Below, piece after piece: positions 27,749 through 37,243 of a stretch of 64,000 nucleotides of DNA. Position 1 is the stretch's first letter. Each line of letters starts with the position of its first letter. Source of the stretch: Brotaphodocola catenula (GTDB lineage Bacteria; Bacillota; Clostridia; Lachnospirales; Lachnospiraceae). The position numbers and the translations under genes are program-made. The stretch is from assembly GCA_020686985.1 (NCBI GenBank), contig JAJEPU010000001.1:124001-188000 (forward strand). The letters run 5' to 3'. Under the pieces are notes generated by a model. That model ran no database searches. It had not been told where the DNA came from and saw only the letters and a list, made by a program, of their open reading frames with translations.

Positions 27749-29170
27749 ATGGAGTTTTCGGCGGATCTGACGGCGAATCTGGATCATCTCAAACAGGTGC
27801 TCCAGACAGATGAAAATTTTGATGTTGTGTACCGGATGGCAGAGTTTGGCGGGCGTCGCGCCTGCCTGTTTTTTGTGGACGGATTCACGAAAGATGAGGT
27901 GCTCTTGAAGATGCTTCAGTCATGGTGGAGCATAAAACCGGAGGATATGCCTTCTGATGCAAAGGGATTTTCGGAGAAATATGTGCCTTATGGAGAAGCG
28001 GGACTGATCAAGGAGGACACCGAGATGATTGTTCAGCTTCTCTCCGGAGTGACCTGTCTCTTTATAGACGGCTATGAGGAGTGCATGTCGATCGACTGTC
28101 GGACTTATCCGGCGCGCGGAGTCGGGGAACCGGAGAAAGATAAGGTGATGCGCGGTTCGAGAGATGGATTTGTCGAGACGTTGATTTTTAATACAGCTCT
28201 GATCCGCAGGCGAATCCGCGATCCGAAACTCACGATGGAGATCTTGACTGCGGGGGAGAGCTCTCATACCGATATTGCGGTATGCTATATGAAGGGACGA
28301 GTCGATGAAGATCTTCTTGATCGAATTCGAAAGAAAATTCAGTCCTTGAAAGTGGATGCACTGACGATGAACCAGGAGAGTCTTGCGGAGGGAATTTTCC
28401 CGCATAAATGGTACAATCCGTTTCCAAAATTCAAGTTCTCAGAGCGCCCCGACACTGCGGCGGCATGTATTCTTGAGGGAAATATCGTGATTCTCGTGGA
28501 CAATTCTCCTGCGGCGATGGTGCTTCCGTCTTCGGTATTTGACATTATTGAGGAAGCGGATGACTACTATTTTCCACCGGTGACGGGAACCTACCTGCGT
28601 CTGTCTCGTATGATGACTGCGTTCTTGTGTCTGTTTCTGACACCGACGTGGTTGTTGCTGATGATGCATTCGGACAGTCTTCCAAAATGGTTGGAATTTA
28701 CGAAACTATCAGATCAGGTTTATGTGCCGTTGATTTTTCAGTTATTAATTCTTGAGTTTGCGATTGATGGTCTGCGTTTGGCGGCTGTCAACACGCCGAA
28801 CATGCTGACGACACCGCTAAGTGTAATTGCGGGTATTGTGCTCGGGGAGTACTCGGTGAAGTCAGGGTGGTTCAATTCGGAGACGATGCTTTATATGGCG
28901 TTTGTGACGATTGCCAATTACAGTCAGGCGAGCTTTGAATTGGGATATGCGCTCAAATTTATGCGAGTGTTGATTTTGATTCTGACGAGCCTGTTTGATT
29001 TCTGGGGATTTTGGATGGGAGTCATAATCTCTGTGTGTGCGATCGTGTTCAACCGGACGATTGCGGGAAAGAGTTATATTTATCCGTTGATTCCGTTTCA
29101 TTGGAGAGAGCTTAAGAAGCGTTTCTTCCGTGGAAGATTGCCGGTGCTGAAGAAGAGCGAGGAGCGGTGA
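27749..29170 (+). CDS. spoVAF: Spore germination protein, GerA family (SpoVAF-like)
   Basis: A 473-residue membrane protein of spores. The N-terminal cytoplasmic half holds the family signature TYPARGVGEPEKDKVMRGSR followed by DGFVETLIFNTALIRRRIR, closest to SpoVAF. About five membrane segments follow in the C-terminal part (about 285-440), and the tail is basic. In Bacillus, SpoVAF acts with FigP as an ion channel that amplifies germination; here no spoVA genes, gerB or gerC accompany it. The ATG at 27749 has a GAGAGAGGG about 8 bases upstream. Assignment to GerA family is firm, the subtype less so. Confidence 0.88.
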   Translation: MEFSADLTANLDHLKQVLQTDENFDVVYRMAEFGGRRACLFFVDGFTKDEVLLKMLQSWWSIKPEDMPSDAKGFSEKYVPYGEAGLIKEDTEMIVQLLSGVTCLFIDGYEECMSIDCRTYPARGVGEPEKDKVMRGSRDGFVETLIFNTALIRRRIRDPKLTMEILTAGESSHTDIAVCYMKGRVDEDLLDRIRKKIQSLKVDALTMNQESLAEGIFPHKWYNPFPKFKFSERPDTAAACILEGNIVILVDNSPAAMVLPSSVFDIIEEADDYYFPPVTGTYLRLSRMMTAFLCLFLTPTWLLLMMHSDSLPKWLEFTKLSDQVYVPLIFQLLILEFAIDGLRLAAVNTPNMLTTPLSVIAGIVLGEYSVKSGWFNSETMLYMAFVTIANYSQASFELGYALKFMRVLILILTSLFDFWGFWMGVIISVCAIVFNRTIAGKSYIYPLIPFHWRELKKRFFRGRLPVLKKSEER

Positions 29171-29383
29171 CGGAAGAAAGTACTTGTCAGCGGAATGGAA
29201 GAACTGTATGATGAGAAAGTAGGCAGGTATAAGCATGTGGTAGGCAGATGCTTGTAAGTGAAACCGGTGCAAAAAGATTGTCATGGAGACAAAAGTTTTG
29301 TAAACTAGAGCTTGTGAAAATGCTGGATAGTTACAAAAGAATAGAATTAAAATATGATTGGAAAATGCAGAGGAGGAGAAAAA

Positions 29384-29563
29384 ATGAGCAGTATTCCGAA
29401 AGATCCGGTGATGTTGATGAGTTATTTAAATACACAGCTTCGCGATAATTATGCGTCCCTGGAGGAGTTGTGCAGAAGCCTTGATCTCGATCAGGCTGAG
29501 GTGGAGAAGAAACTTGCGCAGATTGATTACCATTATGAGGAAGGAAGCAATCAATTTAAGTAA
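29384..29563 (+). CDS. DUF4250 domain protein
   Basis: A 59-residue protein starting MSSIPKDPVMLMSYLN, with LRDNYASLEELCRSLDLD and EGSNQF at the end, the pattern of the DUF4250 family found in Lachnospiraceae and relatives. AGGAGG lies 8 bases before the ATG at 29384, which decides this start over an upstream in-frame ATG. The central part looks like a small helix-turn-helix (SLEELCRSLDLDQAEVEKKL), but no function is known. Confidence 0.85.
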   Translation: MSSIPKDPVMLMSYLNTQLRDNYASLEELCRSLDLDQAEVEKKLAQIDYHYEEGSNQFK

Positions 29564-29642
29564 ATACAAGAGTATAAGAGTGAAGGTTCCTTCAAAGCTG
29601 GAAACATAAAAAATCAAAGAGTGATGCATAAAGGAATCCTCC

Positions 29643-30098
29643 ATGTCACATATTAAGGACATGGAAAGGATAAAGAGATTACCAACAGATTTTTTGAAAT
29701 GCGGGATTACGGGATGGTGTCTGGAAGTGATTTTTACTTCTGTGGAGTCGATTCTGAATCACGACTGGAGACTGATGGGGCGGACTTCGCTTCTGATGTT
29801 TCCGATTTATGGATGCGGGGCGCTTTTAGGACCACTCGGAAGTCTGGCAGATCGGTGGATCGGAGAGAGTGAGCTTCGGGTCACGGATCGAATGATTCGT
29901 CATGGGATGATTTACATGGTTCTGATTTTTACGGCGGAGTACATTTCGGGGAGTTTTCTGAGGGCGAGAGGAATTTGTCCGTGGGATTACACCGGGAAGA
30001 GTGCAAATGTGGATGGACTTATCCGTCTGGATTTTGCACCACTTTGGTTTGGTGTGGGGCTTTTGTTTGAGCAAATCACAAAAAAGAGAGGCAGATGA
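29643..30098 (+). CDS. Putative membrane protein, ABC_trans_CmpB (PF06541-like) family
   Basis: A 151-residue protein with about four membrane segments. WCLEVIFTSVESI, the GRTSLLMFPIYGCGALLGPL segment and CPWDYTGKSANVDGLIRLDFAP are typical of this family, which is annotated as a putative ABC transporter permease although no ATPase partner is established. None lies next to it here either. An ATG seven codons downstream is an alternative start. Confidence 0.75.
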   Translation: MSHIKDMERIKRLPTDFLKCGITGWCLEVIFTSVESILNHDWRLMGRTSLLMFPIYGCGALLGPLGSLADRWIGESELRVTDRMIRHGMIYMVLIFTAEYISGSFLRARGICPWDYTGKSANVDGLIRLDFAPLWFGVGLLFEQITKKRGR

Positions 30099-30122
30099 CT
30101 TGTTTTTGCCTTTCTTTTTTTA
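30080..30122 (+). terminator. Terminator after the CmpB-like gene
   Basis: A 14-bp stem (AAAAAAGAGAGGCA/TGCCTTTCTTTTTT, one G-T pair) with a built-in T-run. Confidence 0.75.
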
Positions 30123-30265
30123 TATACTGAAGATTAAAACAGTGCTGAATTTCAAAGGGAAAACGTTCTTTCAAAATAGATTTTTTAAAGGGATGAGAAC
30201 GGATTTTCAGGAAAGAATCTGTCAATGATGGGGATGTGATTGATTTGAAATTCAGTAGAAAAGAC

Positions 30266-30321
30266 GTTGCTGTACACGGGGAGATATTTTCTGAACTGAA
30301 AATACTGTATGATACAGTAAC
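30266..30321 (+). repeat. GTTACTG/CAGTAAC palindromic repeat, short copy in the plsC leader (56 bp)
   Basis: Ends GTTGCTGTA and TACAGTAAC are inverted repeats, and the core TTTTCTGAACTGAAAAT is identical to the copies at 45091 and 59968. It lies 25 bp before the plsC start and would form a hairpin in the 5' UTR. Confidence 0.75.
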
Positions 30322-30346
30322 GAAAAACAAAGAGAAAGGATTTATT

Positions 30347-31093
30347 ATGATACGATTAATTCTGGTTGCATTTTTTCTCATCGCATTTTTGATTCTGAGT
30401 GCGATTCCGCTTCTGATCGGAGAGTACCTGATCTACAAAAATGATGAGAAAAAACAGCAGGAATATTGTCTGAAAGTGGCTCAGGCGATGTTTCGTATGC
30501 TTCTGCGTCTGACCGGCAGTAAAATTACGGTCAGGGGAAGGGAGAGAATCCCGGAGGGGGCGGTGCTCTATGTGGGAAATCACCGCAGTTATTTTGATAT
30601 TCTCGTTGGATATACGATGGTTCCGGGACTGACCGGATTTGTCGCAAAGAAGGAGATGGAGACCTGGCCGATCCTTTCGGACTGGATGCGCAATGTAAAT
30701 TGTCTGTTTTTGAATCGTAAAGACATCAAAGAGGGATTGAAAACGATTCTCGAGGGAATTGAGAAAGTAAAATCCGGGGTTTCGATTTGGATCTTCCCGG
30801 AGGGAACCCGTTGTCAGGAGAAAGATCCACTCAAGATGCTTCCGTTTAAGGAGGGAAGCATGAAGATTGCAGAGAAGTCCGGTTGCCCGGTGATTCCAGT
30901 TGCAATTACCGGAACGAGAGATATCTGGGAGAATCATCTGCCGTTTATCCGTCCGTCAAAGATAACGATTGAATTTGGCGAACCGATTTACATAAAAGAA
31001 CTGCCGTTGGCAGATCGGAAACATCTTGGAGCGCTGGCGCAGAACCGCATTCTTGAGATGCTGGAAAAGGAACAGAAGATACGGAGGGCATAA
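30347..31093 (+). CDS. plsC: 1-acyl-sn-glycerol-3-phosphate acyltransferase
   Basis: A 248-residue membrane enzyme that acylates lysophosphatidic acid to phosphatidic acid. An N-terminal hydrophobic helix (MIRLILVAFFLIAFLILSAI) anchors it. The acyltransferase motifs NHRSYFD (NHxxxxD) and FPEGTR are intact, with KEGSMKIAEKSGCPVIPVAI following. The ATG at 30347 was chosen over a GTG 37 codons upstream because the extra residues would be encoded by the palindromic repeat and AGAAAGGA precedes this ATG. pheA follows after two bases. Confidence 0.92.
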   Translation: MIRLILVAFFLIAFLILSAIPLLIGEYLIYKNDEKKQQEYCLKVAQAMFRMLLRLTGSKITVRGRERIPEGAVLYVGNHRSYFDILVGYTMVPGLTGFVAKKEMETWPILSDWMRNVNCLFLNRKDIKEGLKTILEGIEKVKSGVSIWIFPEGTRCQEKDPLKMLPFKEGSMKIAEKSGCPVIPVAITGTRDIWENHLPFIRPSKITIEFGEPIYIKELPLADRKHLGALAQNRILEMLEKEQKIRRA

Positions 31094-31095
31094 TT

Positions 31096-32223
31096 GTGGA
31101 TTTACAGGAATGCAGAAAAGAACTGGATGGAATTGACCGTCAGTTGACAGAATTATTTGAGCGTCGGATGGAAATCTGTGGTCAGGTGGCACAGACAAAA
31201 ATTGCTTCCGGAAAGGCTGTCTATGATGGAGAGCGAGAAAAACAGAAACTTGATGCTGTGGAGGCGATGGCACATGGGGAGTTTAACCAGACTGGGGTGC
31301 GCGAGCTTTTTTCACAGATTATGACGATCAGCAGGCGGTATCAGTATCGCCTGCTTGCAGAGCACGGAAGGGGTGTCGATCTCGGCTTTGAGAAGATTCC
31401 GACACTCAAGATGAAAGATGTCCGTGTCGTCTATCAGGGAGTGGAGGGTGCTTACAGCCACGGTGCTGCGCTTCAGTTTTTCGGGGAAGATGCGAATGTC
31501 TACCATGTGGAGCGTTTTCAGGATGCAATGAAGGAGGTCTCCGAGGGACGCGCCGACTATGCGGTTCTTCCGATTGAGAATTCTTCCGCCGGAGCGGTTG
31601 TGGATATGTATGACCTCCTGACCGGATTTAACAATTACATTGTTGCAGAGACATTTCTTCCGGTCAATCATGCCCTGCTTGGTCTGCCGGATGCAGAGCT
31701 TTCCGACATTCGCACGGTTTATTCTCATCCGCAGGCGCTGATGCAGTCCTCGCGTTTCCTGAATGCACAGGAGGGCTGGCGTCAGGTGAGTTGTCTGAAC
31801 ACCGCAGTTGCTGCGTGCAAGGTGATTGAGGACAGGGACAAGAGTCAGGCAGCGGTTGCAAGCGAGATTGCTGGAAAACTGTACGGACTCAAGGTACTTA
31901 AGTCTTCGATTCAGAATAATCAGGGAAATACAACCCGCTTTGTCATTCTCGCAAACCGTCCGATTTATCGTGAGGGCGCATCTCGAATCAGCCTTTGCTT
32001 TGAGCTTCCGCACCAGAGCGGAACACTTTACAACATGCTCGGCAATTTCATCTTCAATCATGTTAACATGGTAATGATCGAATCAAGACCGATTCCGGGA
32101 CGCAACTGGGAATACCGCTTCTTTGTTGACATTGAGGGAAATCTTGAGGATTCTGCCATTGCCAATGCACTGAAGGGAATTTCCGCCGAAGCGTTAAACA
32201 TGCGCATTTTGGGAAATTACTAA
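31096..32223 (+). CDS. pheA: Bifunctional chorismate mutase / prephenate dehydratase
   Basis: A 375-residue enzyme for two steps of phenylalanine synthesis. Residues 1-90 are an AroQ chorismate mutase domain (LDGIDRQLTELFERRMEI). The dehydratase domain follows, with GVEGAYSHGAAL and the TTRFVIL motif. The C-terminal ACT domain (FELPHQSGTLYNML, ESRPIPGRNWEYRFFVDIEG) is the expected site of feedback by phenylalanine. GTG start at 31096, two bases after the plsC stop. Confidence 0.96.
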   Translation: MDLQECRKELDGIDRQLTELFERRMEICGQVAQTKIASGKAVYDGEREKQKLDAVEAMAHGEFNQTGVRELFSQIMTISRRYQYRLLAEHGRGVDLGFEKIPTLKMKDVRVVYQGVEGAYSHGAALQFFGEDANVYHVERFQDAMKEVSEGRADYAVLPIENSSAGAVVDMYDLLTGFNNYIVAETFLPVNHALLGLPDAELSDIRTVYSHPQALMQSSRFLNAQEGWRQVSCLNTAVAACKVIEDRDKSQAAVASEIAGKLYGLKVLKSSIQNNQGNTTRFVILANRPIYREGASRISLCFELPHQSGTLYNMLGNFIFNHVNMVMIESRPIPGRNWEYRFFVDIEGNLEDSAIANALKGISAEALNMRILGNY

Positions 32224-32459
32224 TTTAAAGTTAGAGCCGTTCCCCAAAACACCATTTCTTTTTTTATTTTCTTTGCTATTTTCTACATGAATTTTACAGA
32301 GATTTAACAAAACACCGGAATATTTCAGGTATAATGATAAGTAATGTATTATGAATTACATAACTCAGAACAGATAACCCCATAAATATCCCTTTGACAG
32401 GCAGGGGATGATAATTTCTCGCAGGGGAGACACAACGTAACGATTCGGGGAGGGAAAGT

Positions 32460-34019
32460 ATGGTACGCACATTTGCTGCGATCGATGTGGGATCGTTTGA
32501 ACTGGAACTTGGGATTTTTGAGATTTCCGACAAGAATGGAATTCGAGCTGTGGATCATGTAAAGCATATGATTGCGCTTGGAAGAGATACGTTCCGGGAC
32601 GGAAAGATCAGCTACCGCCTCGTGGAGGAGACTTGTGGTGTTCTGGAAGATTTTGTCCGAATCATGAAGGAATATCAGGTCGAGGACTACCGTGCCTACG
32701 CGACGAGTGCGATGCGTGAGGCGCGCAACAGCCAGATCGTGCTTGAGCAGATCCGTGTGCGGACAGGCATTGAGGTCAAGATCATCAGCAACTCCGAACA
32801 GCGTTTTATCAGTTACAAGGCGATTGCGGCGAAGGAGGCAGAATTTCAGAAAATCATCCAGCAGGGAACTGCGATCGTGGACGTCGGTTTCGGAAGTATG
32901 CAGGTATCTCTGTTTGACAAGGATGCACTTGTCATGACGCAGAGCCTTCCTCTCGGTGTTTTACGTCTGAAAGAATTTCTTGCAAATGCGCGTGCGAGTG
33001 CAGAAGTGGAGCATTCTCTGGTCAAAGAACTTGTGGACAATGAGCTGATGACATTTCGCAAGATGTACTTAAAAGACAGAGAATTTAAGAATGTGATTGC
33101 AATCGGAGAGCCGATTCTGACCCTCTACTACAAGACAGAGGCCGGAAAGCGAAAAGAACAGCTGACGGCGGAGGAGTTTGACCATTTTTATGCGAGAATC
33201 AAGTCGATGACAAAAGATCAGCTTGAGGATGCGTTTGATGTCAACGGAGAGTATGCACAGATGCTTTTCCCAACGGCGTCGATTTACAAGCGGATGCTTG
33301 ACATCACCGGCGCACAGATGATCTGGGTTCCGGGAATCCGCATGGTTGATGGCATGGCAGCAGAGTACGCCGAAGACAAGAAAATGTTGAAATTTAACCA
33401 CGATTTCTCGAACGACATCATTGTGGCATCGAAAAATATCGCAAGACGATACAAATGTCAGATGTCACACGTTCAGGCAGTTGAAGATTCTGCACTCAAG
33501 CTGTTTGACACGCTCAAGCGTTACCATGGAATGAAATCGAGAGAGCGCCTTCTGCTTCAGATTGCCGTGAATCTGCACGCATGCGGAAAATTTGTGACGA
33601 TGCGAGATGCCTTGGATTGTGCCTATAACATCATTATGTCGACGGAGATCATCGGTCTGTCCCATGTGGAGAGGGAGATCGTTGCCAATGTGGTCAAGTA
33701 TCACGATCAGAAATTCCGCTACAATGAGGTGGAAGTCTCCGCGAAGCCGTCGAGAGACAGCCGTCTGGTGAATCCGGAAAATCTGACATTGATGATCGCA
33801 AAGCTGACCGCAATTCTTCGACTCGCAAATTCGATGGACCGCAGTCACTTGAATAAGCTGGCGGACTGCAAGCTGAATGTGCGGGAAAATCAACTTGTGA
33901 TTTCAACGGATTACAGTGGAGATGTGACACTTGAGGCGATTTCCATTGCGGAGAAAGGTGATTTCTTCGAGGAAATTTTCGGAGTGCGTCCGGTACTTCG
34001 GCAGAAAAAGAAAGTGTAG
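32460..34019 (+). CDS. ppx: Exopolyphosphatase / GppA-type phosphatase
   Basis: A 519-residue enzyme of the actin-like ATPase fold. AAIDVGSFELELGI is the first phosphate loop, followed by AYATSAMREARN, and VDVGFGSMQVSLF replaces the usual VDIGGGS. After about residue 310 comes an HD-like domain (LLLQIAVNLHACGKF, SHVEREIVANVVKYH). It removes phosphate from polyphosphate or pppGpp. Its neighbour 3 bp downstream makes polyphosphate, so the pair controls polyphosphate level. Confidence 0.9.
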   Translation: MVRTFAAIDVGSFELELGIFEISDKNGIRAVDHVKHMIALGRDTFRDGKISYRLVEETCGVLEDFVRIMKEYQVEDYRAYATSAMREARNSQIVLEQIRVRTGIEVKIISNSEQRFISYKAIAAKEAEFQKIIQQGTAIVDVGFGSMQVSLFDKDALVMTQSLPLGVLRLKEFLANARASAEVEHSLVKELVDNELMTFRKMYLKDREFKNVIAIGEPILTLYYKTEAGKRKEQLTAEEFDHFYARIKSMTKDQLEDAFDVNGEYAQMLFPTASIYKRMLDITGAQMIWVPGIRMVDGMAAEYAEDKKMLKFNHDFSNDIIVASKNIARRYKCQMSHVQAVEDSALKLFDTLKRYHGMKSRERLLLQIAVNLHACGKFVTMRDALDCAYNIIMSTEIIGLSHVEREIVANVVKYHDQKFRYNEVEVSAKPSRDSRLVNPENLTLMIAKLTAILRLANSMDRSHLNKLADCKLNVRENQLVISTDYSGDVTLEAISIAEKGDFFEEIFGVRPVLRQKKKV

Positions 34020-34022
34020 GGA

Positions 34023-36305
34023 ATGAAGGTGACGGTGAAAATGGCAGAAAAAATGGTGGAAAAGAGTACAAAGACAGAGAAGATGACAAAAGTAGATAAG
34101 GCAGAAAAAACAGAGAAGACCGGGAAACAGGAAAAGCTGGAGAAAGCCGGAAAAGTGGACAAGATGGAGTTGGCAGAGAGAGATTACACCGATCCGAAAA
34201 ACTATGTAAACCGTGAACTCAGTTGGCTGGAGTTCGATTTTAGAATTTTGAATGAGGCGCGGGACAAATCGATTCTGCTGTTTGAGAGACTGAAGTTTTT
34301 AAGTATCACTGCCTCAAATCTCGATGAGTTTTTCATGGTTCGCGTGGCATCTCTGAAAGATCAGGTGCATGCGCGCTATAAGAAGCCGGATATTGCGGGT
34401 CTCAGACCGGAGGAACAGCTTGCAAAGATCGGAGAGAAGACGCATGAGTTTGTGAATCTTCAGTATTCGACATACAGCCGTTCTCTGCTCCCGGCGCTGA
34501 AACAGCAGGGACTTTGTGTCGTCTGGGAACACGAGGATCTCGACGAGAAGGATGGAGAGTTTGTTGACCGTTTCTTCCACGAGAATGTCTATCCGGTGCT
34601 GACACCGATGGCTGTGGATTCCTCCCGCCCGTTCCCGCTGATTCGCAACAAGTCGTTAAACATTGCGGCCCTCGTTCAGAAGAAGGGTGATGAGAAGGAG
34701 AAAGATCTCGAATTTGCGATGGTTCAGGTTCCGTCTGTGCTTCCGCGCATCGTGGAGCTGCCGGAGGGTGAGGATGGAGAGCACCGTGTGATCCTTCTCG
34801 AGGAGATCATTGAGCGCAATATGAAAGATCTCTTCCTGAACTATAATATCGTGAGTGCGCATCCGTTCCGCATCATGAGAAATGCCGATTTCACCCTCGA
34901 TGAGGAGGAGGCAGAAGACCTGCTTGTGGAGATCCAGAAACAGCTCAAGAAGCGCCAGTGGGGCGAGGTTATCCGTCTTGAGGTCGAGGAGAAAGTTGAC
35001 CGTCGTCTGTTGAAGATTCTCAAGCGCGAGCTCTCTGTCGGTGAGGAGGATATTTACGAGATCAATGGCCCCCTTGATTTGACCTTCCTGATGAAAATGT
35101 ATGGAATGGCAGGATTTGAGGGACTCAAATCCCCGTCTTACACGCCTCAGCCGGTTCCGGAATTGATGAATGACGACGATATTTTTGCAAACATCCGAAA
35201 AGGAGATATTCTCCTTCATCATCCATATGAGACCTTCGATCCGGTTGTGAATTTCGTGCGCTCTGCATCGAAAGACCCGAATGTGCTCGCAATTAAGCAG
35301 ACGCTTTACCGTGTCAGCGGTCATTCTCCGATCGTTGCGGCCCTTGCCGAGGCGGCAGACAACGGAAAACAGGTTTCCGTTCTCGTTGAGCTGAAAGCGC
35401 GATTTGATGAGGAAAATAATATCAACTGGGCAAAGATGCTTGAGAAGGCAGGCTGTCACGTTATCTATGGTCTTGTTGGTCTGAAGACTCACTGCAAGAT
35501 TACGCTTGTCGTGAGAAGAGAGGAAGACGGAATCCGCAGATATGTTCATCTTGGAACCGGAAACTACAACGATTCGACTGCAAAACTCTACACGGATTGC
35601 GGTCTCATGACCTGTGCGCCTCAGTATGGAGAGGACGCAACCGCGGTCTTCAATATGCTTTCGGGATATTCCGAGCCACCGACATGGAACAAGCTGTCCC
35701 TCGCACCGCTGTGGCTTCGCAGCCGTTTTATCAAGATGATCCGCAGAGAGACGGAGCATGCGCGCCAGGGACGGTCGGCACACATCATGGCGAAGATGAA
35801 TTCCCTGTGTGATAAGGAGATCATCGCAAATCTCTATGAGGCTTCGTGCGCGGGCGTGAAGATTGAGCTTGTCGTGCGCGGAATTTGCTGTCTGCGGGCA
35901 GGAGTTCCGGGGCTTTCCGAGAACATCAGTGTGCACTCGATCGTCGGAAATTTCCTTGAGCATGCAAGAATTTTCTACTTTGAAAATGATGGTTCCTCGG
36001 AGGTCTACATGGGAAGTGCAGACTGGATGCCGAGAAACCTTGACAAGCGTGTCGAGATCATGTTCCCGGTTGAAGATCCAGAACTCAAGGAACGAGTGAT
36101 TCACATTCTCAAAGTTCAGCTTGAGGACAATGTGAAGGCACACATTTTACAGCCGGATGGAACGTATGAGAAGGTAGACAAACGCGGAAAGACGCTTGTG
36201 ATGGCGCAGAACCAGTTTTGCGAGGAGGCAATTGCAAATGCCAGGGCGTACAGTGCAGGAAATGACGTTTACAACACGAGAGTTTTTGTGCCGGCAGAGG
36301 CATAG
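34023..36305 (+). CDS. ppk: Polyphosphate kinase 1
   Basis: A 760-residue enzyme that polymerises ATP gamma-phosphate into polyphosphate. The PPK N domain begins at YVNRELSWLEFDFRIL (about residue 61). The catalytic domain holds HLGTGNYND with the autophosphorylated histidine, and later the second conserved segment EHARIFYFENDGSSEVYMGSAD (shown only by its key residues H, Y, F, S, D). Residues 1-50 are a Lys/Glu/Thr-rich low-complexity extension unlike other PPK1 proteins; translation may instead begin at an internal ATG near residue 48. Confidence 0.95.
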   Translation: MKVTVKMAEKMVEKSTKTEKMTKVDKAEKTEKTGKQEKLEKAGKVDKMELAERDYTDPKNYVNRELSWLEFDFRILNEARDKSILLFERLKFLSITASNLDEFFMVRVASLKDQVHARYKKPDIAGLRPEEQLAKIGEKTHEFVNLQYSTYSRSLLPALKQQGLCVVWEHEDLDEKDGEFVDRFFHENVYPVLTPMAVDSSRPFPLIRNKSLNIAALVQKKGDEKEKDLEFAMVQVPSVLPRIVELPEGEDGEHRVILLEEIIERNMKDLFLNYNIVSAHPFRIMRNADFTLDEEEAEDLLVEIQKQLKKRQWGEVIRLEVEEKVDRRLLKILKRELSVGEEDIYEINGPLDLTFLMKMYGMAGFEGLKSPSYTPQPVPELMNDDDIFANIRKGDILLHHPYETFDPVVNFVRSASKDPNVLAIKQTLYRVSGHSPIVAALAEAADNGKQVSVLVELKARFDEENNINWAKMLEKAGCHVIYGLVGLKTHCKITLVVRREEDGIRRYVHLGTGNYNDSTAKLYTDCGLMTCAPQYGEDATAVFNMLSGYSEPPTWNKLSLAPLWLRSRFIKMIRRETEHARQGRSAHIMAKMNSLCDKEIIANLYEASCAGVKIELVVRGICCLRAGVPGLSENISVHSIVGNFLEHARIFYFENDGSSEVYMGSADWMPRNLDKRVEIMFPVEDPELKERVIHILKVQLEDNVKAHILQPDGTYEKVDKRGKTLVMAQNQFCEEAIANARAYSAGNDVYNTRVFVPAEA

Positions 36306-36347
36306 AGAAGGAGAGATCCGACTAATTTCAGAGTATTCGACAGATTT

Positions 36348-36376
36348 AGGGGAAGATGGAAAATCTTCCCCTTTTT
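36348..36376 (+). terminator. Terminator of ppx-ppk
   Basis: AGGGGAAGAT pairs with ATCTTCCCCT across a 5-base loop, then TTTTT. Confidence 0.9.
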
Positions 36377-36538
36377 GTTAGAAAAAAGTAAGGCACGGGC
36401 AGTTGTTTTATGTTAAAATTAAAGAGCAAATTATGACAAAAAATACAAAATCATTGATATACATAAACAGGATTGAATGAAGACAGAGAAAAACAGCCGA
36501 ACATTTTCGGTTGTATTTTGTATGGGGAGGAAAAAGAA

Positions 36539-37243
36539 ATGGCAGAGACTAGCATTCTGGTAGTGGATGATGAGCAGGAGATCGCGGATCTCGTGGAGAT
36601 TTATCTGGTCAGCGACGGGTATAAGGTATTTAAGGCAAACAATGCGCAGGAGGGACTTGAGATCCTCGACAAGGAGGACATTCAGCTTTGCCTTTTGGAT
36701 ATCATGATGCCGGGGATGAACGGTCTTGAGATGTGCAAGAAGATCCGTGAGACGAACAACATTCCGATCATCATGCTGAGCGCGAAGTCCACGGATCTCG
36801 ACAAGATTCTGGGACTTGGAACCGGAGCTGATGACTATGTGGTCAAACCGTTTAATCCGCTTGAGCTTACCGCGCGAGTTAAGTCCCAGCTTCGCCGTTA
36901 CACGCAGTTTAATCCGAACAGCACTGTGCATGAGACGGTGAAGAATGAGATCAGCATCCGCGGTCTGACGATCAACAAGGACAATCATAAGGTGACGGTC
37001 TATGGGGAGGAAGTCAAGCTGACGCCGATCGAATTCGACATCCTCTATCTGCTGGCGTCGAATCCGGGAAAAGTCTTCAGCACCGATGAGATTTTCGAGA
37101 AGGTCTGGAATGAGAAGGTGTATGAGGCAAATAACACTGTCATGGTACATATCCGTCGTCTGCGTGGCAAGATGAAGGAAGATGAACGTCAGGATAAGAT
37201 TATCACCACCGTTTGGGGGGTAGGATATAAAATTGAAAAATAA
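36539..37243 (+). CDS. OmpR/VanR-type response regulator
   Basis: A 234-residue transcription factor. The receiver domain has acidic VDDE near residue 9, the phospho-acceptor Asp54 in LCLLDIMMPG and Lys in VKPFNPLE. The C-terminal winged helix ends with HIRRLRGKM and TVWGVGYKIEK. GGGGAGG lies before the ATG at 36539. It overlaps the kinase gene by 11 bases. The genes just downstream (an exporter cassette) are its likely target. Confidence 0.94.
   Translation: MAETSILVVDDEQEIADLVEIYLVSDGYKVFKANNAQEGLEILDKEDIQLCLLDIMMPGMNGLEMCKKIRETNNIPIIMLSAKSTDLDKILGLGTGADDYVVKPFNPLELTARVKSQLRRYTQFNPNSTVHETVKNEISIRGLTINKDNHKVTVYGEEVKLTPIEFDILYLLASNPGKVFSTDEIFEKVWNEKVYEANNTVMVHIRRLRGKMKEDERQDKIITTVWGVGYKIEK

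Noticed and set aside
34656-36143. Open frame of 495 codons on the minus strand opposite ppk
   Set aside because: The ppk motifs on the plus strand are unmistakable; the antisense frame has shadow composition and no start signals.
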